In this document: positions 14,771 to 22,401 of the stretch, piece after piece
Layout: each line of letters opens with the position of its first letter
How positions within the stretch are numbered: position 1 is the first letter of the stretch
NCBI RefSeq assembly: GCF_001011115.1
Contig: NZ_CP008874.1
Coordinates: forward strand, 310,001 to 374,000
Length of the DNA: 64,000 bases
Direction: 5' to 3'
Source: Halanaeroarchaeum sulfurireducens
GTDB taxonomy: Archaea; Halobacteriota; Halobacteria; Halobacteriales; Halobacteriaceae
Program-made: the position numbers and the translations under genes
The notes under the pieces: model-generated
The model's database searches: none
The model's input: the letters and a program-made list of their open reading frames with translations, nothing else
What the model was told of the DNA's origin: nothing

Positions 14771-16036
14771 ATGAGCGACAAACCGCACCAGAACTTGGCC
14801 ATTATCGGCCACGTCGACCACGGAAAGAGTACGCTCGTGGGTCGACTCCTCTTCGAGACGGGGAGTGTCCCCGAGCACGTCATCGAACAGTACCGCGAGG
14901 AAGCCGAGGAGAAGGGCAAAGGCGGCTTCGAGTTCGCCTACGTCATGGACAACCTCGCAGAAGAGCGCGAGCGCGGTGTCACCATCGACATCGCCCATCA
15001 GGAGTTCGAGACGGACACCTACTACTTCACGATCGTCGACACGCCGGGTCACCGCGACTTCGTGAAGAACATGATCACCGGCGCGTCCCAGGCGGACAAC
15101 GCCGTACTGGTCGTCGCGGCCGACGACGGCGTCCAGCCCCAGACCCGCGAGCACGTCTTCCTCGCTCGCACCCTGGGCATCGAGGAACTCATCATCGGCG
15201 TCAACAAGATGGACCTCGTCGACTACGAGCAGAACACCTACGACGAGGTCGTCGAGGAGGTCAAGGGCCTCCTCAAACAGGTCCAGTTCGGCACCGAGGA
15301 CGCCAGTTTCATCCCCATCTCCGCGTTCGAGGGCGACAACGTCGCCGAAACGTCCGAAAACACGCCCTGGTACGACGGCCCGACCGTCCTGGAGTCCCTC
15401 AACGACCTGAAGGAAGTCGCACCGCCGACCGACGCCCCGCTGCGTCTTCCGATCCAGGACGTCTACACCATCTCCGGCATCGGGACGGTCCCGGTCGGAC
15501 GCGTCGAGACCGGCATGATGCACCCGGGTGACATGGTCTCCTTCCAGCCCTCCGACGTGGGTGGCGAGGTCAAGACCATCGAGATGCACCACGAAGAAGT
15601 CGACGAGGCCGGCCCCGGCGACAACGTCGGCTTCAACGTGCGCGGCATCGGCAAGGACGACATCCGCCGCGGCGACGTCGTCGGTCCCTCCGACGACCCG
15701 CCCTCGGTTGCCGATACCTTCCAGGCACAGATGGTCGTCATGCAGCACCCGTCGGTCATCACCGCGGGCTACACGCCGGTCTTCCACGCCCACACGGCGC
15801 AGGTCGCGTGTACCATCGAATCCCTCGACCAGAAGATCAACCCGTCCACCGGTGAGGTCGAGGAGGAGAACCCCGACTTCATCCAGTCCGGCGACGCGGC
15901 GGTCGTGACCGTCCGCCCGCAGAAGCCGCTGTCCATCGAGCCCTCCTCGGAGATCCCCGAGCTTGGCTCCTTCGCGGTGCGCGACATGGGTCAGACCATC
16001 GCTGCCGGGAAGGTCCTCAGCGTGGACGAAGCCTAA
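14771..16036 (+). CDS. tef1A: Translation elongation factor 1-alpha (aEF1A)
   Basis: A 421-residue GTPase that delivers aminoacyl-tRNA to the ribosome. G1 is GHVDHGKST (14-22), G2 contains RGVTID, G3 DTPGH, G4 NKMD and G5 a SAF-type loop (ISAFEG). Two beta-barrel domains follow, domain II starting near LRLPIQDVY and domain III with [11 protein letters not shown]. Near full length of archaeal EF1A. The next gene, rpsJ, starts 3 nt after the stop, the usual archaeal tuf-rpsJ pairing. Codon use is the most biased of the window, as expected for a highly expressed protein. The antisense frames are open only because of this bias. Confidence 0.98.
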   Translation: MSDKPHQNLAIIGHVDHGKSTLVGRLLFETGSVPEHVIEQYREEAEEKGKGGFEFAYVMDNLAEERERGVTIDIAHQEFETDTYYFTIVDTPGHRDFVKNMITGASQADNAVLVVAADDGVQPQTREHVFLARTLGIEELIIGVNKMDLVDYEQNTYDEVVEEVKGLLKQVQFGTEDASFIPISAFEGDNVAETSENTPWYDGPTVLESLNDLKEVAPPTDAPLRLPIQDVYTISGIGTVPVGRVETGMMHPGDMVSFQPSDVGGEVKTIEMHHEEVDEAGPGDNVGFNVRGIGKDDIRRGDVVGPSDDPPSVADTFQAQMVVMQHPSVITAGYTPVFHAHTAQVACTIESLDQKINPSTGEVEEENPDFIQSGDAAVVTVRPQKPLSIEPSSEIPELGSFAVRDMGQTIAAGKVLSVDEA

Positions 16037-16039
16037 TCC

Positions 16040-16348
16040 ATGCAGCAAGCACGTGTTCGGCTCGCCGGCGTGAGCCCCGGAGACCTCGACGACATCACCT
16101 CGGACGTCCGGGAGATCGCCGAGAAGACGGGCGTCAACATGAGCGGCCCGGTCCCGCTCCCGACGAAGACACTCGAGGTCCCGGCACGCAAGTCGCCGGA
16201 CGGCGAAGGGACTGCGACGTGGGAACACTGGGAGATGCGCGTTCACAAGCGTCTCATCGACCTCGACGCCGACGAACGCGCCCTTCGACAGCTCATGCGG
16301 ATTCAGGTCCCGAACGACGTCTCCATCGAGATCGTCCTCGAGGACTGA
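16040..16348 (+). CDS. rpsJ: Ribosomal protein S10 (uS10)
   Basis: A 102-residue small-subunit protein of the standard archaeal length. [41 protein letters not shown] and [23 protein letters not shown] are the conserved S10 segments, including the loop that binds 16S rRNA in the head. It is co-transcribed with aEF1A (3-nt gap) and followed 79 nt later by the tRNA-Ala gene, which may be read through from the same promoter. Confidence 0.97.
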   Translation: MQQARVRLAGVSPGDLDDITSDVREIAEKTGVNMSGPVPLPTKTLEVPARKSPDGEGTATWEHWEMRVHKRLIDLDADERALRQLMRIQVPNDVSIEIVLED

Positions 16349-16427
16349 GGATACGCGCGCTCGACGCTCCCCGTCTTTCGACGAAACAGAACACACAAAT
16401 ACGACAAACCGATAGCACCGACTGCGC

Positions 16428-16498
16428 GGGCTCGTAGATCAGTGGCAGATCGCTTCCTTCGCAAGGAAGAGGCCCTGGGTTCAAATCCCAGCGAGTCC
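16428..16498 (+). tRNA. tRNA-Ala (anticodon CGC)
   Basis: A complete cloverleaf can be folded: acceptor stem 16428-16434/16492-16498 with the G3-U70 wobble that identifies alanine tRNAs, D arm with GATC stems, anticodon stem CTTCC/GGAAG around loop TTCGCAA (anticodon CGC, reading GCG), short variable loop, and T arm CTGGG-TTCAAAT-CCCAG. The discriminator base is A (16499 begins the genomic A). CCA is not encoded. It follows rpsJ, and fragments of its 3' end recur downstream at 16615-16629 and 16729-16742. Confidence 0.95.
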
Positions 16499-16614
16499 AT
16501 CGGAGCGACCGAGTTTTACGAGGGAGCGAGAATGGACGAGCTGAGCGTTCGCGCAGCGAACGCGTGGATTTGAAGCCCTACCAGACGCGCGCAGCGTAGC
16601 GAGCACGTCTGGTT

Positions 16615-16629
16615 CTGGGTTCAAATCCC
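16615..16629 (+). repeat. tRNA-Ala T-arm fragment (possible att remnant)
   Basis: 15-nt exact copy of the tRNA T arm 16475-16489, followed by a GTCGGGC...GCCCGAC hairpin (16628-16644). Confidence 0.6.
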
Positions 16630-16728
16630 GTCGGGCGGAGCCCGACGTAGTCCCCCTCCCTCGTTCGGCTCACGGCTTCGCCGTTCGCCTATCCGGCAGC
16701 CCTTCAGGCTCCCCATCGCTCGCGGGAC

Positions 16729-16742
16729 TCCCAGCGAGTCCA
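16729..16742 (+). repeat. tRNA-Ala 3'-end fragment (possible att site)
   Basis: 14-nt exact copy of the last bases of tRNA-Ala and its discriminator (16486-16499). The 243 bp between the two copies would be a short excisable or residual segment. Confidence 0.6.
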
Positions 16743-17185
16743 CTCGCACCTTTTTGTTCGTCGGGTTTCCTCGCGCCTTCGGCGCTGCGGGAACCCTCCT
16801 CACAAAAATCTGCACCAAAAACACGCAGCCGCGAGCCTCCGGCTCGCGGAACGCGAATCGTGGACCGACCGCTGCGTTGTACTCCGCTGTGAGTCCATGG
16901 AAATTGCCGCTCAGATAACGAATGGCAGATGGGGTGCCCTGGCTATTCGGCCAAGTGCGTAGGCAGTTGCAAGGGTCCGACCTTCAGCCGGTGGTCTATC
17001 GTGGAAGACATTGATTGTAGCAATTTTCAGACTCCATTCCAAACGGTCCTCTCAAAGATCTGATGAATACATGTGTGCTGGATACAATGCGCAAGTCTTG
17101 CACAGAATATCTCCCAATTTGATCAGATCAGATCGGTCAGTACGGCGGGCGCATTTATTGGTGCAGGCTGTGTACTATCTCTTGT

Positions 17186-17473
17186 ATGCCTGAAGAAGTT
17201 CTGTTCAAATCAGAGAGCGACCAGAGTCGAGAAGAGATTGCATCGTACCTTCGGAAAGTTGCAGATAATCTCGACAGCGGAAACGATATCAGCCTGAAAG
17301 CAGGCTCCGAGTCTGTAACACTGAATCCACCTGCCCGACCGACATTCGAGGTCAAAGTTGAACGTGAAGGGCCGGCTGGCAATATGACTGAGTTAAGTAT
17401 GGAGTTCGAACTCGAATGGGACGAGAATGCCAGTGAGGAGAGCAGCGGAATTGGCCAGTTGGAAATCGAGTAG
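17186..17473 (+). CDS. amphi-Trp domain-containing protein
   Basis: A 95-residue acidic protein that matches the small haloarchaeal amphi-Trp family (start MPEEVLFKSESDQSREEIASYL, then a Gly/Ser stretch with alternating charges, and a final strand ELSMEFELEWDE with the Trp). The function is unknown; the alternating hydrophobic/acidic strand suggests a small amphipathic beta-structure. No signal peptide or Cys. A TATA-like element (TTATTGG, about 17150-17160) lies about 27 nt upstream. It lies in the low-GC island behind tRNA-Ala and has less biased codons than core genes. Confidence 0.8.
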   Translation: MPEEVLFKSESDQSREEIASYLRKVADNLDSGNDISLKAGSESVTLNPPARPTFEVKVEREGPAGNMTELSMEFELEWDENASEESSGIGQLEIE

Positions 17474-17674
17474 TCACGCCGCAGGCACATCCTTTCGGGT
17501 AATTCAGAATTCATTTGGAGATAATAACGAAGCTCTTTTGCTGACTACATCATCTGAGTTCAGCAGCCAGGTATTGGCAGCATTTGAATAGATACACCCG
17601 ATGCTTGCTGCATACAGGGAGCATATCGGTCACAGAGTGAGCTGTCCCAATCATCCTCAGCTAAGGTTACGAGA

Positions 17675-18016
17675 CTATGAGGAGATGTAGTCGATCACCT
17701 GGTTCACCACATCCTCGGTGCGGTCGTCGACGAGCGATGTCAGGAAGCGGTCCACGTCGGCAGCACTGTTGAGCGTCGCAAGCGACCACGGGAGAACATG
17801 ACTTCGTTCTCCCAGTGGGTCGCCCTCGTAGTCGCCGTCTCTGAGAGTGAGTGCCGCTTCGTGATAGGGCTTCGTGGAAATCAGGACCGTAATCAGTTGC
17901 ACGCCGTGAGTCGGGAATCGGGGTGCCCCCAGTACGAGCATCGGGCGACCTTTTTCCGAAAGCGGGTCACTCGCCCAGACGATCTCACCGCGTTCCAGCT
18001 CTTCGAACGCAGTCAC
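17675..18016 (-). CDS. PemK/MazF-like toxin
   Basis: A 113-residue protein with the SH3-like barrel layout of PemK/MazF mRNA endoribonucleases: N-terminal ERGEIVWASDPLSEKGRPMLVLG strands (the GRPMLVL segment takes the place of the RPALVL motif), then LITVLISTKPYHEAALTL and HVLPWSLATLNSAADVDRFLTSLV. The usual second-strand Thr/Ser pattern (VLIST) is present. The upstream gene overlaps it by 4 nt, and the pair forms a two-gene operon. Pairing with a winged-helix protein rather than a classical MazE or PemI is a recurring haloarchaeal arrangement. Toxicity is inferred from family and context. Confidence 0.75.
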   Translation of the reverse strand: MTAFEELERGEIVWASDPLSEKGRPMLVLGAPRFPTHGVQLITVLISTKPYHEAALTLRDGDYEGDPLGERSHVLPWSLATLNSAADVDRFLTSLVDDRTEDVVNQVIDYISS

Positions 18017-18399
18017 TGTACCTCTTCCGTGTCCTCAGTTCGGAGGTCTTCGAGACGCTCTGCTCCGTACTGGTCGTCTGCCGTTTTATGATGTCGATGG
18101 ATCCGGTAGGCCGACTGGAGCCGCTCTTTGTCGTCCGTGATTGCCCAGTAGGGGCGCTTATGCCGGACGAGATCACGCTCTTTCAATCGGGAGAGGATTG
18201 CGCTGACAGCGTCCGTTTCCAGCCCGAGTCGTTCGGCAATCGTCGCCGCCTTCCACGCCCGGCCGTCATTTCTGTCGAGGAACGAAACGATTCTCTCGGT
18301 GTCGTTCCGTTCCTCAAATTCGTCGGCGTCAGCATTTTCGAACTCGTCGATATCGATAGTACCGCTCGACATAGACAGGAGTTGGGTCTGTTGGGACAT
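18013..18399 (-). CDS. Winged-helix regulator/antitoxin partner of the PemK-like toxin
   Basis: A 128-residue protein with a MarR-type winged helix at about 35-85: RIVSFLDRNDGRAWKAATIAERLGLETDAVSAILSRLKERDLVRHKRPYWAI. The ends are highly charged, a shape common to antitoxins that bind DNA with one part and mask the toxin with the other. Its 3' end overlaps the toxin gene by 4 nt. There are two nearby starts: ATG 18399, or Met10 at 18372, which would drop a short Gln/Ser tail. By analogy it should repress its own promoter in the AT-rich gap above 18400. Confidence 0.75.
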   Translation of the reverse strand: MSQQTQLLSMSSGTIDIDEFENADADEFEERNDTERIVSFLDRNDGRAWKAATIAERLGLETDAVSAILSRLKERDLVRHKRPYWAITDDKERLQSAYRIHRHHKTADDQYGAERLEDLRTEDTEEVQ

Positions 18400-18540
18400 A
18401 GTTGTTTGGTATGTTTGCTTTGTGGAAATGTTGATTTTGACTCACTGCTACATTTACCGTCTGAGTTCAGCAGCGAGGTTTAGCCATTATCAGTTCTCAC
18501 ATCAATTTCTGATTACACAAAAAGTCTAAAGGAGAGACAG

Positions 18541-18929
18541 CGCGAGTTCCCCGCCCCACCGTGGGCGGGGGTGAAGCGCGTGCGCTCGGCCGCGCCCCGT
18601 TTTTAAGTATCGGGACGCCGTACATCGGATTGGAACCCACGTTATCGGCCTCGCAAAACCCGCGCACCCACTTCGGGGTAAGACGCGGTGCGCCGGGCCT
18701 GTGTCGCGCCCCCGTGAAGGGGCGGACGCCCACGGACACACCCGCCACGGCAGCAACAGACGACCTCTGTTGCGGTGGGACTCTCGGTGTGTTCGGGTGT
18801 TACTGGTTCCACGCGAGTCCCTGCCGGGGACGAGCGCGGGCGGAATTAAATTCGCCACCGGTCGTTCCGCTGGCCTCGTGCCAGAGACCACGGCGAAGCC
18901 ACGGGCCACCCGCGCCCGTGGTACTTCAC
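18541..18929 (+). repeat. Structured non-coding element A (IS605-related, about 390 nt)
   Basis: A GC-rich stretch full of hairpins, with no convincing ORF on either strand. It starts with a CCCCGCCC/GGGCGGGG palindrome (18549-18570) and ends with a CACGGGC...GCCCGTGG hairpin followed by GTACTTCAC (about 18897-18929). The ending parallels the end of element B (41256-41290: CCCGCCC...GGGCGGG followed by CGTAGCTTAC). Internal blocks are shared in order: a GGGGCG-GACGCC stem, a GCAACAGA...TCTGTTGC stem (GCCAC-GTCTT-GTGGC in B) and a GAATTAAA segment (18840s; 41070 in B). It fills most of the gap 18400-18997. The function is unknown. Confidence 0.55.
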
Positions 18930-18997
18930 CTAGTAATGTCCTTCCCTATAGACTTCGAAAATCGACGATCAAGAGGGGACGCCCTCGATTTTCCGCG

Positions 18998-20242
18998 TTA
19001 CGCGTGCCAGTAACCTCTCATGGCCTCGAGTTCGGCCGGGATCTCGACCGACTCTGTGACCCGGTACGCTGCGAGAGCGAAAAACAGTAGCACGCCCCAG
19101 AGCGCGGGCTGAAGGAGCGGATACACGAAGTCGGGAGCGTCGCCCACCAGATTGGTTAGGACCCCTCCGAGGAATCGGAGCCCATACGCGTGAATTTGGA
19201 GAAGGAAGAATACGACGACCGGGATCGTGGGGTAGCCGTCCCGATCGAACTCCACGGCCAGCAGTGCGAGCAGCGCGGGAAGTGCGGCGACGAAGTAGTA
19301 GACGTAGGGGAGCGGCGTGATCAACAGGAATGTGGCGACGCCCAGCGCGAACACCGAACGGTCGGCGTCTGTAGCGAGCAACGACCCTGCCGACACGCCG
19401 GCCGCGATCGCAAGCCGAACGTACATCTCGCCCGGCAACCAGTGGAATTGTCTGTAATACGGAGCCAACCAGAGGCTCGGTTTCGGCACACGACTATTGG
19501 CACCACGTTCGACACCCCAGCGAAGCACGTCGAGGTACGCCAGATTCTCCCCGATGCCGAAGAGCAGAATCGACAATACCACCAGGGCTAGCGTGCCCAG
19601 AATCGCGCCGAAAAACCGCCGCCGATATGCCAGTAGATGGGCTCCCACTGGTGCGTATGCGAACTTGAAAACACCGACGAAGGCCGTTAACCCACCGCTA
19701 AGAAGACCGCTACCCCTACGGTCGGAGCCGAGGAACACCAGCGAAAACGTCAGCACAGCCCCGATAAAACCCGCGGTCTGGCCGAGTTTGACCGAGAGCA
19801 ACAGCGGGTGAAAGCCCACCAGCAGCCACACCCCCAGCAGTCGTTCCCACCAGGCAAGCCGCACGCCAAGCCGAGAGACGAGCAGTTGTAACGCGATCCA
19901 GAGGAGACCAACGGACAGTATTCCCCAGGCCCGTCCCGCCGCGTAATGGCCCAGGTCCGCGAACGGTCTGAATAGCACCAGGAAGACCGGCGGGTAGAGG
20001 TACTGTCCCCAGAACCCTCCATCATCGTTCGGGACGTAGATCGGCTCCCCGGCCTGCCAATCCGCGACCGCCCTGGCGTACGCAGTGAAGTCCTGATAGT
20101 TCCACGGCTGGGCAAGTTCGATCGATCGCATCCAGGATTCGACACCGGGGTACACGAAGAGGACCGCAAGGGCCAGCAACGAAACCACGACGAACACTGG
20201 TCGATCGTCCCGGAGATCGACCAGGTCCGAGAGAGCACCCAT
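18998..20242 (-). CDS. GT87-family polyprenyl-phosphate-type glycosyltransferase
   Basis: A 414-residue membrane protein with about ten hydrophobic segments, a short cytosolic N-terminus and the GT-C layout: a first extracytosolic loop after helix 1 contains WNYQDFTAYARAVADWQAGEPIY, the region in GT87 (DUF2029) enzymes that holds the catalytic acidic residues. LYPPVFLVLFRPFADL and a FKFAYAPVGAHLL stretch also match. The family includes mannosyltransferases that use polyprenyl-phosphate sugars. ATG 20242 is preferred to a start at 20380 because TATATA at about 20264-20270 lies 25-28 nt upstream and the longer form adds a basic, non-acidic tail. There are no clustered glycosylation genes around it. 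Confidence 0.82.
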   Translation of the reverse strand: MGALSDLVDLRDDRPVFVVVSLLALAVLFVYPGVESWMRSIELAQPWNYQDFTAYARAVADWQAGEPIYVPNDDGGFWGQYLYPPVFLVLFRPFADLGHYAAGRAWGILSVGLLWIALQLLVSRLGVRLAWWERLLGVWLLVGFHPLLLSVKLGQTAGFIGAVLTFSLVFLGSDRRGSGLLSGGLTAFVGVFKFAYAPVGAHLLAYRRRFFGAILGTLALVVLSILLFGIGENLAYLDVLRWGVERGANSRVPKPSLWLAPYYRQFHWLPGEMYVRLAIAAGVSAGSLLATDADRSVFALGVATFLLITPLPYVYYFVAALPALLALLAVEFDRDGYPTIPVVVFFLLQIHAYGLRFLGGVLTNLVGDAPDFVYPLLQPALWGVLLFFALAAYRVTESVEIPAELEAMRGYWHA

Positions 20243-20735
20243 GACCCAATCTGTTTCGCTTTCGCGTATATATCTTGTCGTGAAACGAGAATATCTCCGG
20301 TGGTCCAGCAAGCACGGCTCGAATTCCTCGACGGACACCGCCTGAGCCGAACGCTTACTCCTCTTCTCCGTGCCGCCCACCGCTACCCACGACGCCGAAG
20401 AGGGCCCCAGTTTTCGTCATCCCCGGATTCCGGTAGCCGATCGCGAAGTTCCTGGAAGTCCTGGGTGGGACGATCGATTTCACGAGATCCACGACCATCC
20501 GGGCGCGAGACGCTACATCTGCGGGCCCCGCTCCATCGATCCCACTCATCCGATCCACAACCGTCGACCAGTCAGAGCGCTGACCGTGTTACCCGGCTAG
20601 AACGGGAGTCCACTGACAAGCCTCGGGGTCGTCCGAGACGGCAAGGCCGTCTCGTGATGACGAGAGAGCTTTGCGCTCTCGAACCACTTGACCCCGAGGC
20701 GGTGGACCTGAGTCGATCTGATCGCTGTCACGCTA
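20243..20735. other. Gene-free gap with a cloverleaf-like repeat
   Basis: Contains the GT87 promoter (TATA at about 20264-20270) and the repeat at 20620-20700. No ORF is accepted on either strand. Confidence 0.6.
20620..20700. repeat. Cloverleaf-like double-hairpin repeat, subfamily II, copy 2
   Basis: A perfect 11-bp outer stem, GCCTCGGGGTC (20620-20630) / GACCCCGAGGC (20690-20700), encloses hairpins 20634-20654 (CGAGACGGC-aag-GCCGTCTCG) and 20661-20681 (CGAGAG...CTCTCG, one mismatch). The 3' side (GAACCACTTGACCCCGAGGCGGT) is the same as in copy 1 at 4508-4583 except for one base, while stem sequences differ and remain paired, which suggests conservation of structure. Confidence 0.8.
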
Positions 20736-21971
20736 CTACCGCTGCCACCGCCGAATCCCGTAGATCACCGCGAGCAGCGCCAGTCCGATGATCACCAGCG
20801 GAACGTACTCCCCTGGGATGTCGGGGATTGTGGGGGCGGGGGACCCGGTCGTGGTGGTCGTAGGTGTCGCGGTGGTCGTCTCCGGTCGTTCGGTGGTCGA
20901 ACCGTCGGCCGCGATGCCGGTCACGGTGATCGGTGGCGAGGTGATTCCCCCCTTGGTGACGACAATCTCGCGATCGCCACCTCTCTCGATCGCGACCGAG
21001 GCAATCCCGTCGTCGTTCGTCCGAGCGACGGCCTCGCCGTCCGTTCGCACCTGCGCATCGGTCACCGGATCCTCGTACTCGTCGGTGACCGTCACCCGCA
21101 CCTGCTCGCCGACGACCACACGCTCATTCGCGGCTTCGACGGTGAGCGCGTCCGTTCGGTCGACGTCAACGTCGAGGGTCCGATCGGATTCCTCGACGGT
21201 CACCGTTCGCTCGACGGAATCGTACCCCTCTTTCGAGACGGTGACGGTCATTTCGGTGTTGACCGGAACGCTGATGCGCTGTGTGCCATCGGATTGGGTG
21301 ATGACGCTTCCGCTCCCTTCCACGTCGACCGTCGCGCCGGAGACGGCTCGTGGTGGATCGAAGTAGTCGTCGGTCACGTTCACCGTGAGTCCGACGGTGC
21401 CGCGTTCGATCTCGACCGTCGTCTCGGTCTCGTTGCTCACGGCGAGATCGCCCTCGATGGTGTGGTAGCCCGGCTTCGAAACGCGCACGTCGTAGCTCCC
21501 CGCTTCGATGGCGCCCGTCTCGACGGTGCCATCGGTCGTCCGTTCGTCGATCACGGTATGGCCGTCGTGGTCGAGGACGACCCGAGCGTCGTCCACGGTC
21601 CCTTCGTCGTCCTCGACGGTGACGACGGCGCTCGCCGTCGGCGCGACGGTGATGGCGACGTCCCTTTCGCTAGCGTCGGTCACCTCGTAGGGGTGATTCC
21701 GGACGTAGTCGGGGTGCGAGACTGCGATGGAAACGTTTGCTCCGGCGGGAACGTCCACGAACGCCTTGCCGTTCGATTTGGTCTCCTCGGTCGTCGAGCC
21801 GTTCTCCCAGGAGGCAGAGAGAATCGCCGCGTCGACTGCGGTTCCGTCGTCACTGGCGACCGAGACGGTGAGCGTCACCGTCTCGGTCTGAGCGCTCGCG
21901 ACGCCCGGCCCACCGACAGCCAGCAGGCTCGTGGCGACGACGAGTGCGAGAAGGGGCGCGAGATGTTTCAT
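20736..21971 (-). CDS. Cell-surface protein with carboxypeptidase-regulatory-like repeats
   Basis: A 411-residue exported protein. A signal peptide (MKHLAPLLALVVATSLLAVGGPGVASAQ) is followed by four to five beta-sandwich units of the carboxypeptidase regulatory/PEGA type with ExxGY or KPGYHTIEG-like ends (about 30-330), a Thr/Glu/Pro-rich linker (ETTTATPTTTTTGSP) and a C-terminal helix PLVIIGLALLAVIYGIRRWQR. The Thr-rich stalk and final TM with basic residues indicate attachment to the membrane outside the cell. ATG 21971 has a TATA-like CTAAGTAT about 25 nt upstream; longer starts are not needed. Ligand or partner unknown. Confidence 0.8.
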   Translation of the reverse strand: MKHLAPLLALVVATSLLAVGGPGVASAQTETVTLTVSVASDDGTAVDAAILSASWENGSTTEETKSNGKAFVDVPAGANVSIAVSHPDYVRNHPYEVTDASERDVAITVAPTASAVVTVEDDEGTVDDARVVLDHDGHTVIDERTTDGTVETGAIEAGSYDVRVSKPGYHTIEGDLAVSNETETTVEIERGTVGLTVNVTDDYFDPPRAVSGATVDVEGSGSVITQSDGTQRISVPVNTEMTVTVSKEGYDSVERTVTVEESDRTLDVDVDRTDALTVEAANERVVVGEQVRVTVTDEYEDPVTDAQVRTDGEAVARTNDDGIASVAIERGGDREIVVTKGGITSPPITVTGIAADGSTTERPETTTATPTTTTTGSPAPTIPDIPGEYVPLVIIGLALLAVIYGIRRWQR

Positions 21972-22401
21972 ATGCTCCGGTTGGGCTGGTCGATACTTAG
22001 GGATTCGTACCGTCCGTCGATCGGTGTTTGGGGGACGCGGTTGTCGTTGCCCATCCCTGCGCTCGGTGCCCCGTCTCATTCGCTCGATGTCCTTTTCCCA
22101 GCGTCACACATGCGTGTCAGTAGAAACGAGTGTGGTGAAGAGAGTACCGCGAGGCTCTCGCCCGGTGGAGCCTCCCGGCACCCGAGGACGGCCGAAGGGA
22201 ATAGGGGGAGGGAGGGCAAATCAGCCCTTCGAACCGACCTCAGTTGATATCTGTCATTTAACTATATAGTCCTTCCGTCTGATGTGAAGGAAACGGTATA
22301 TACTGGTGGTATAACTCACTTCCAAAAATCTGGTTGGCGATCCCGTCCAGGGCCAATTACGAAAAAAGCGAGGCGAAAACATAGCTCGAGCGGTGGGCCG
22401 C
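21972..22401. other. Gene-free gap between two surface-protein genes
   Basis: Only A/T-rich elements (ACTATATAGT near 22260 and GGTATATAC near 22290) that could be promoters or terminators are seen. No ORF with haloarchaeal bias is accepted. Confidence 0.45.

Larger units (their letters stand above)
16500..17185. other. Island edge without genes, carrying tRNA-Ala 3'-end fragments
   Basis: A 686-bp stretch without a supported gene. The sequence CTGGGTTCAAATCCC of the T arm (16475-16489) is repeated at 16615-16629, and TCCCAGCGAGTCCA of the tRNA 3' end (16486-16499) at 16729-16742, the pattern left by integrases that use tRNA 3' ends as attachment sites. GC content drops to the right of 16900. 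No integrase gene is present. Confidence 0.65.

Noticed and set aside
14750-16396. Long minus-strand open frame opposite aEF1A
   Set aside because: Antisense to one of the most conserved genes, with no start signal and no family resemblance.
16600-16760. Additional tRNA genes in the repeats after tRNA-Ala
   Set aside because: Only the T arm or the 3' end is present; no D arm, anticodon stem or full acceptor stem can be folded.
18541-18929. RNase P RNA or SRP RNA in the structured elements A and B
   Set aside because: The conserved CR core segments of archaeal RNase P and the GGAA/GNAR loops of SRP helix 8 were not found. There are also two copies, unlike these single-copy RNAs.
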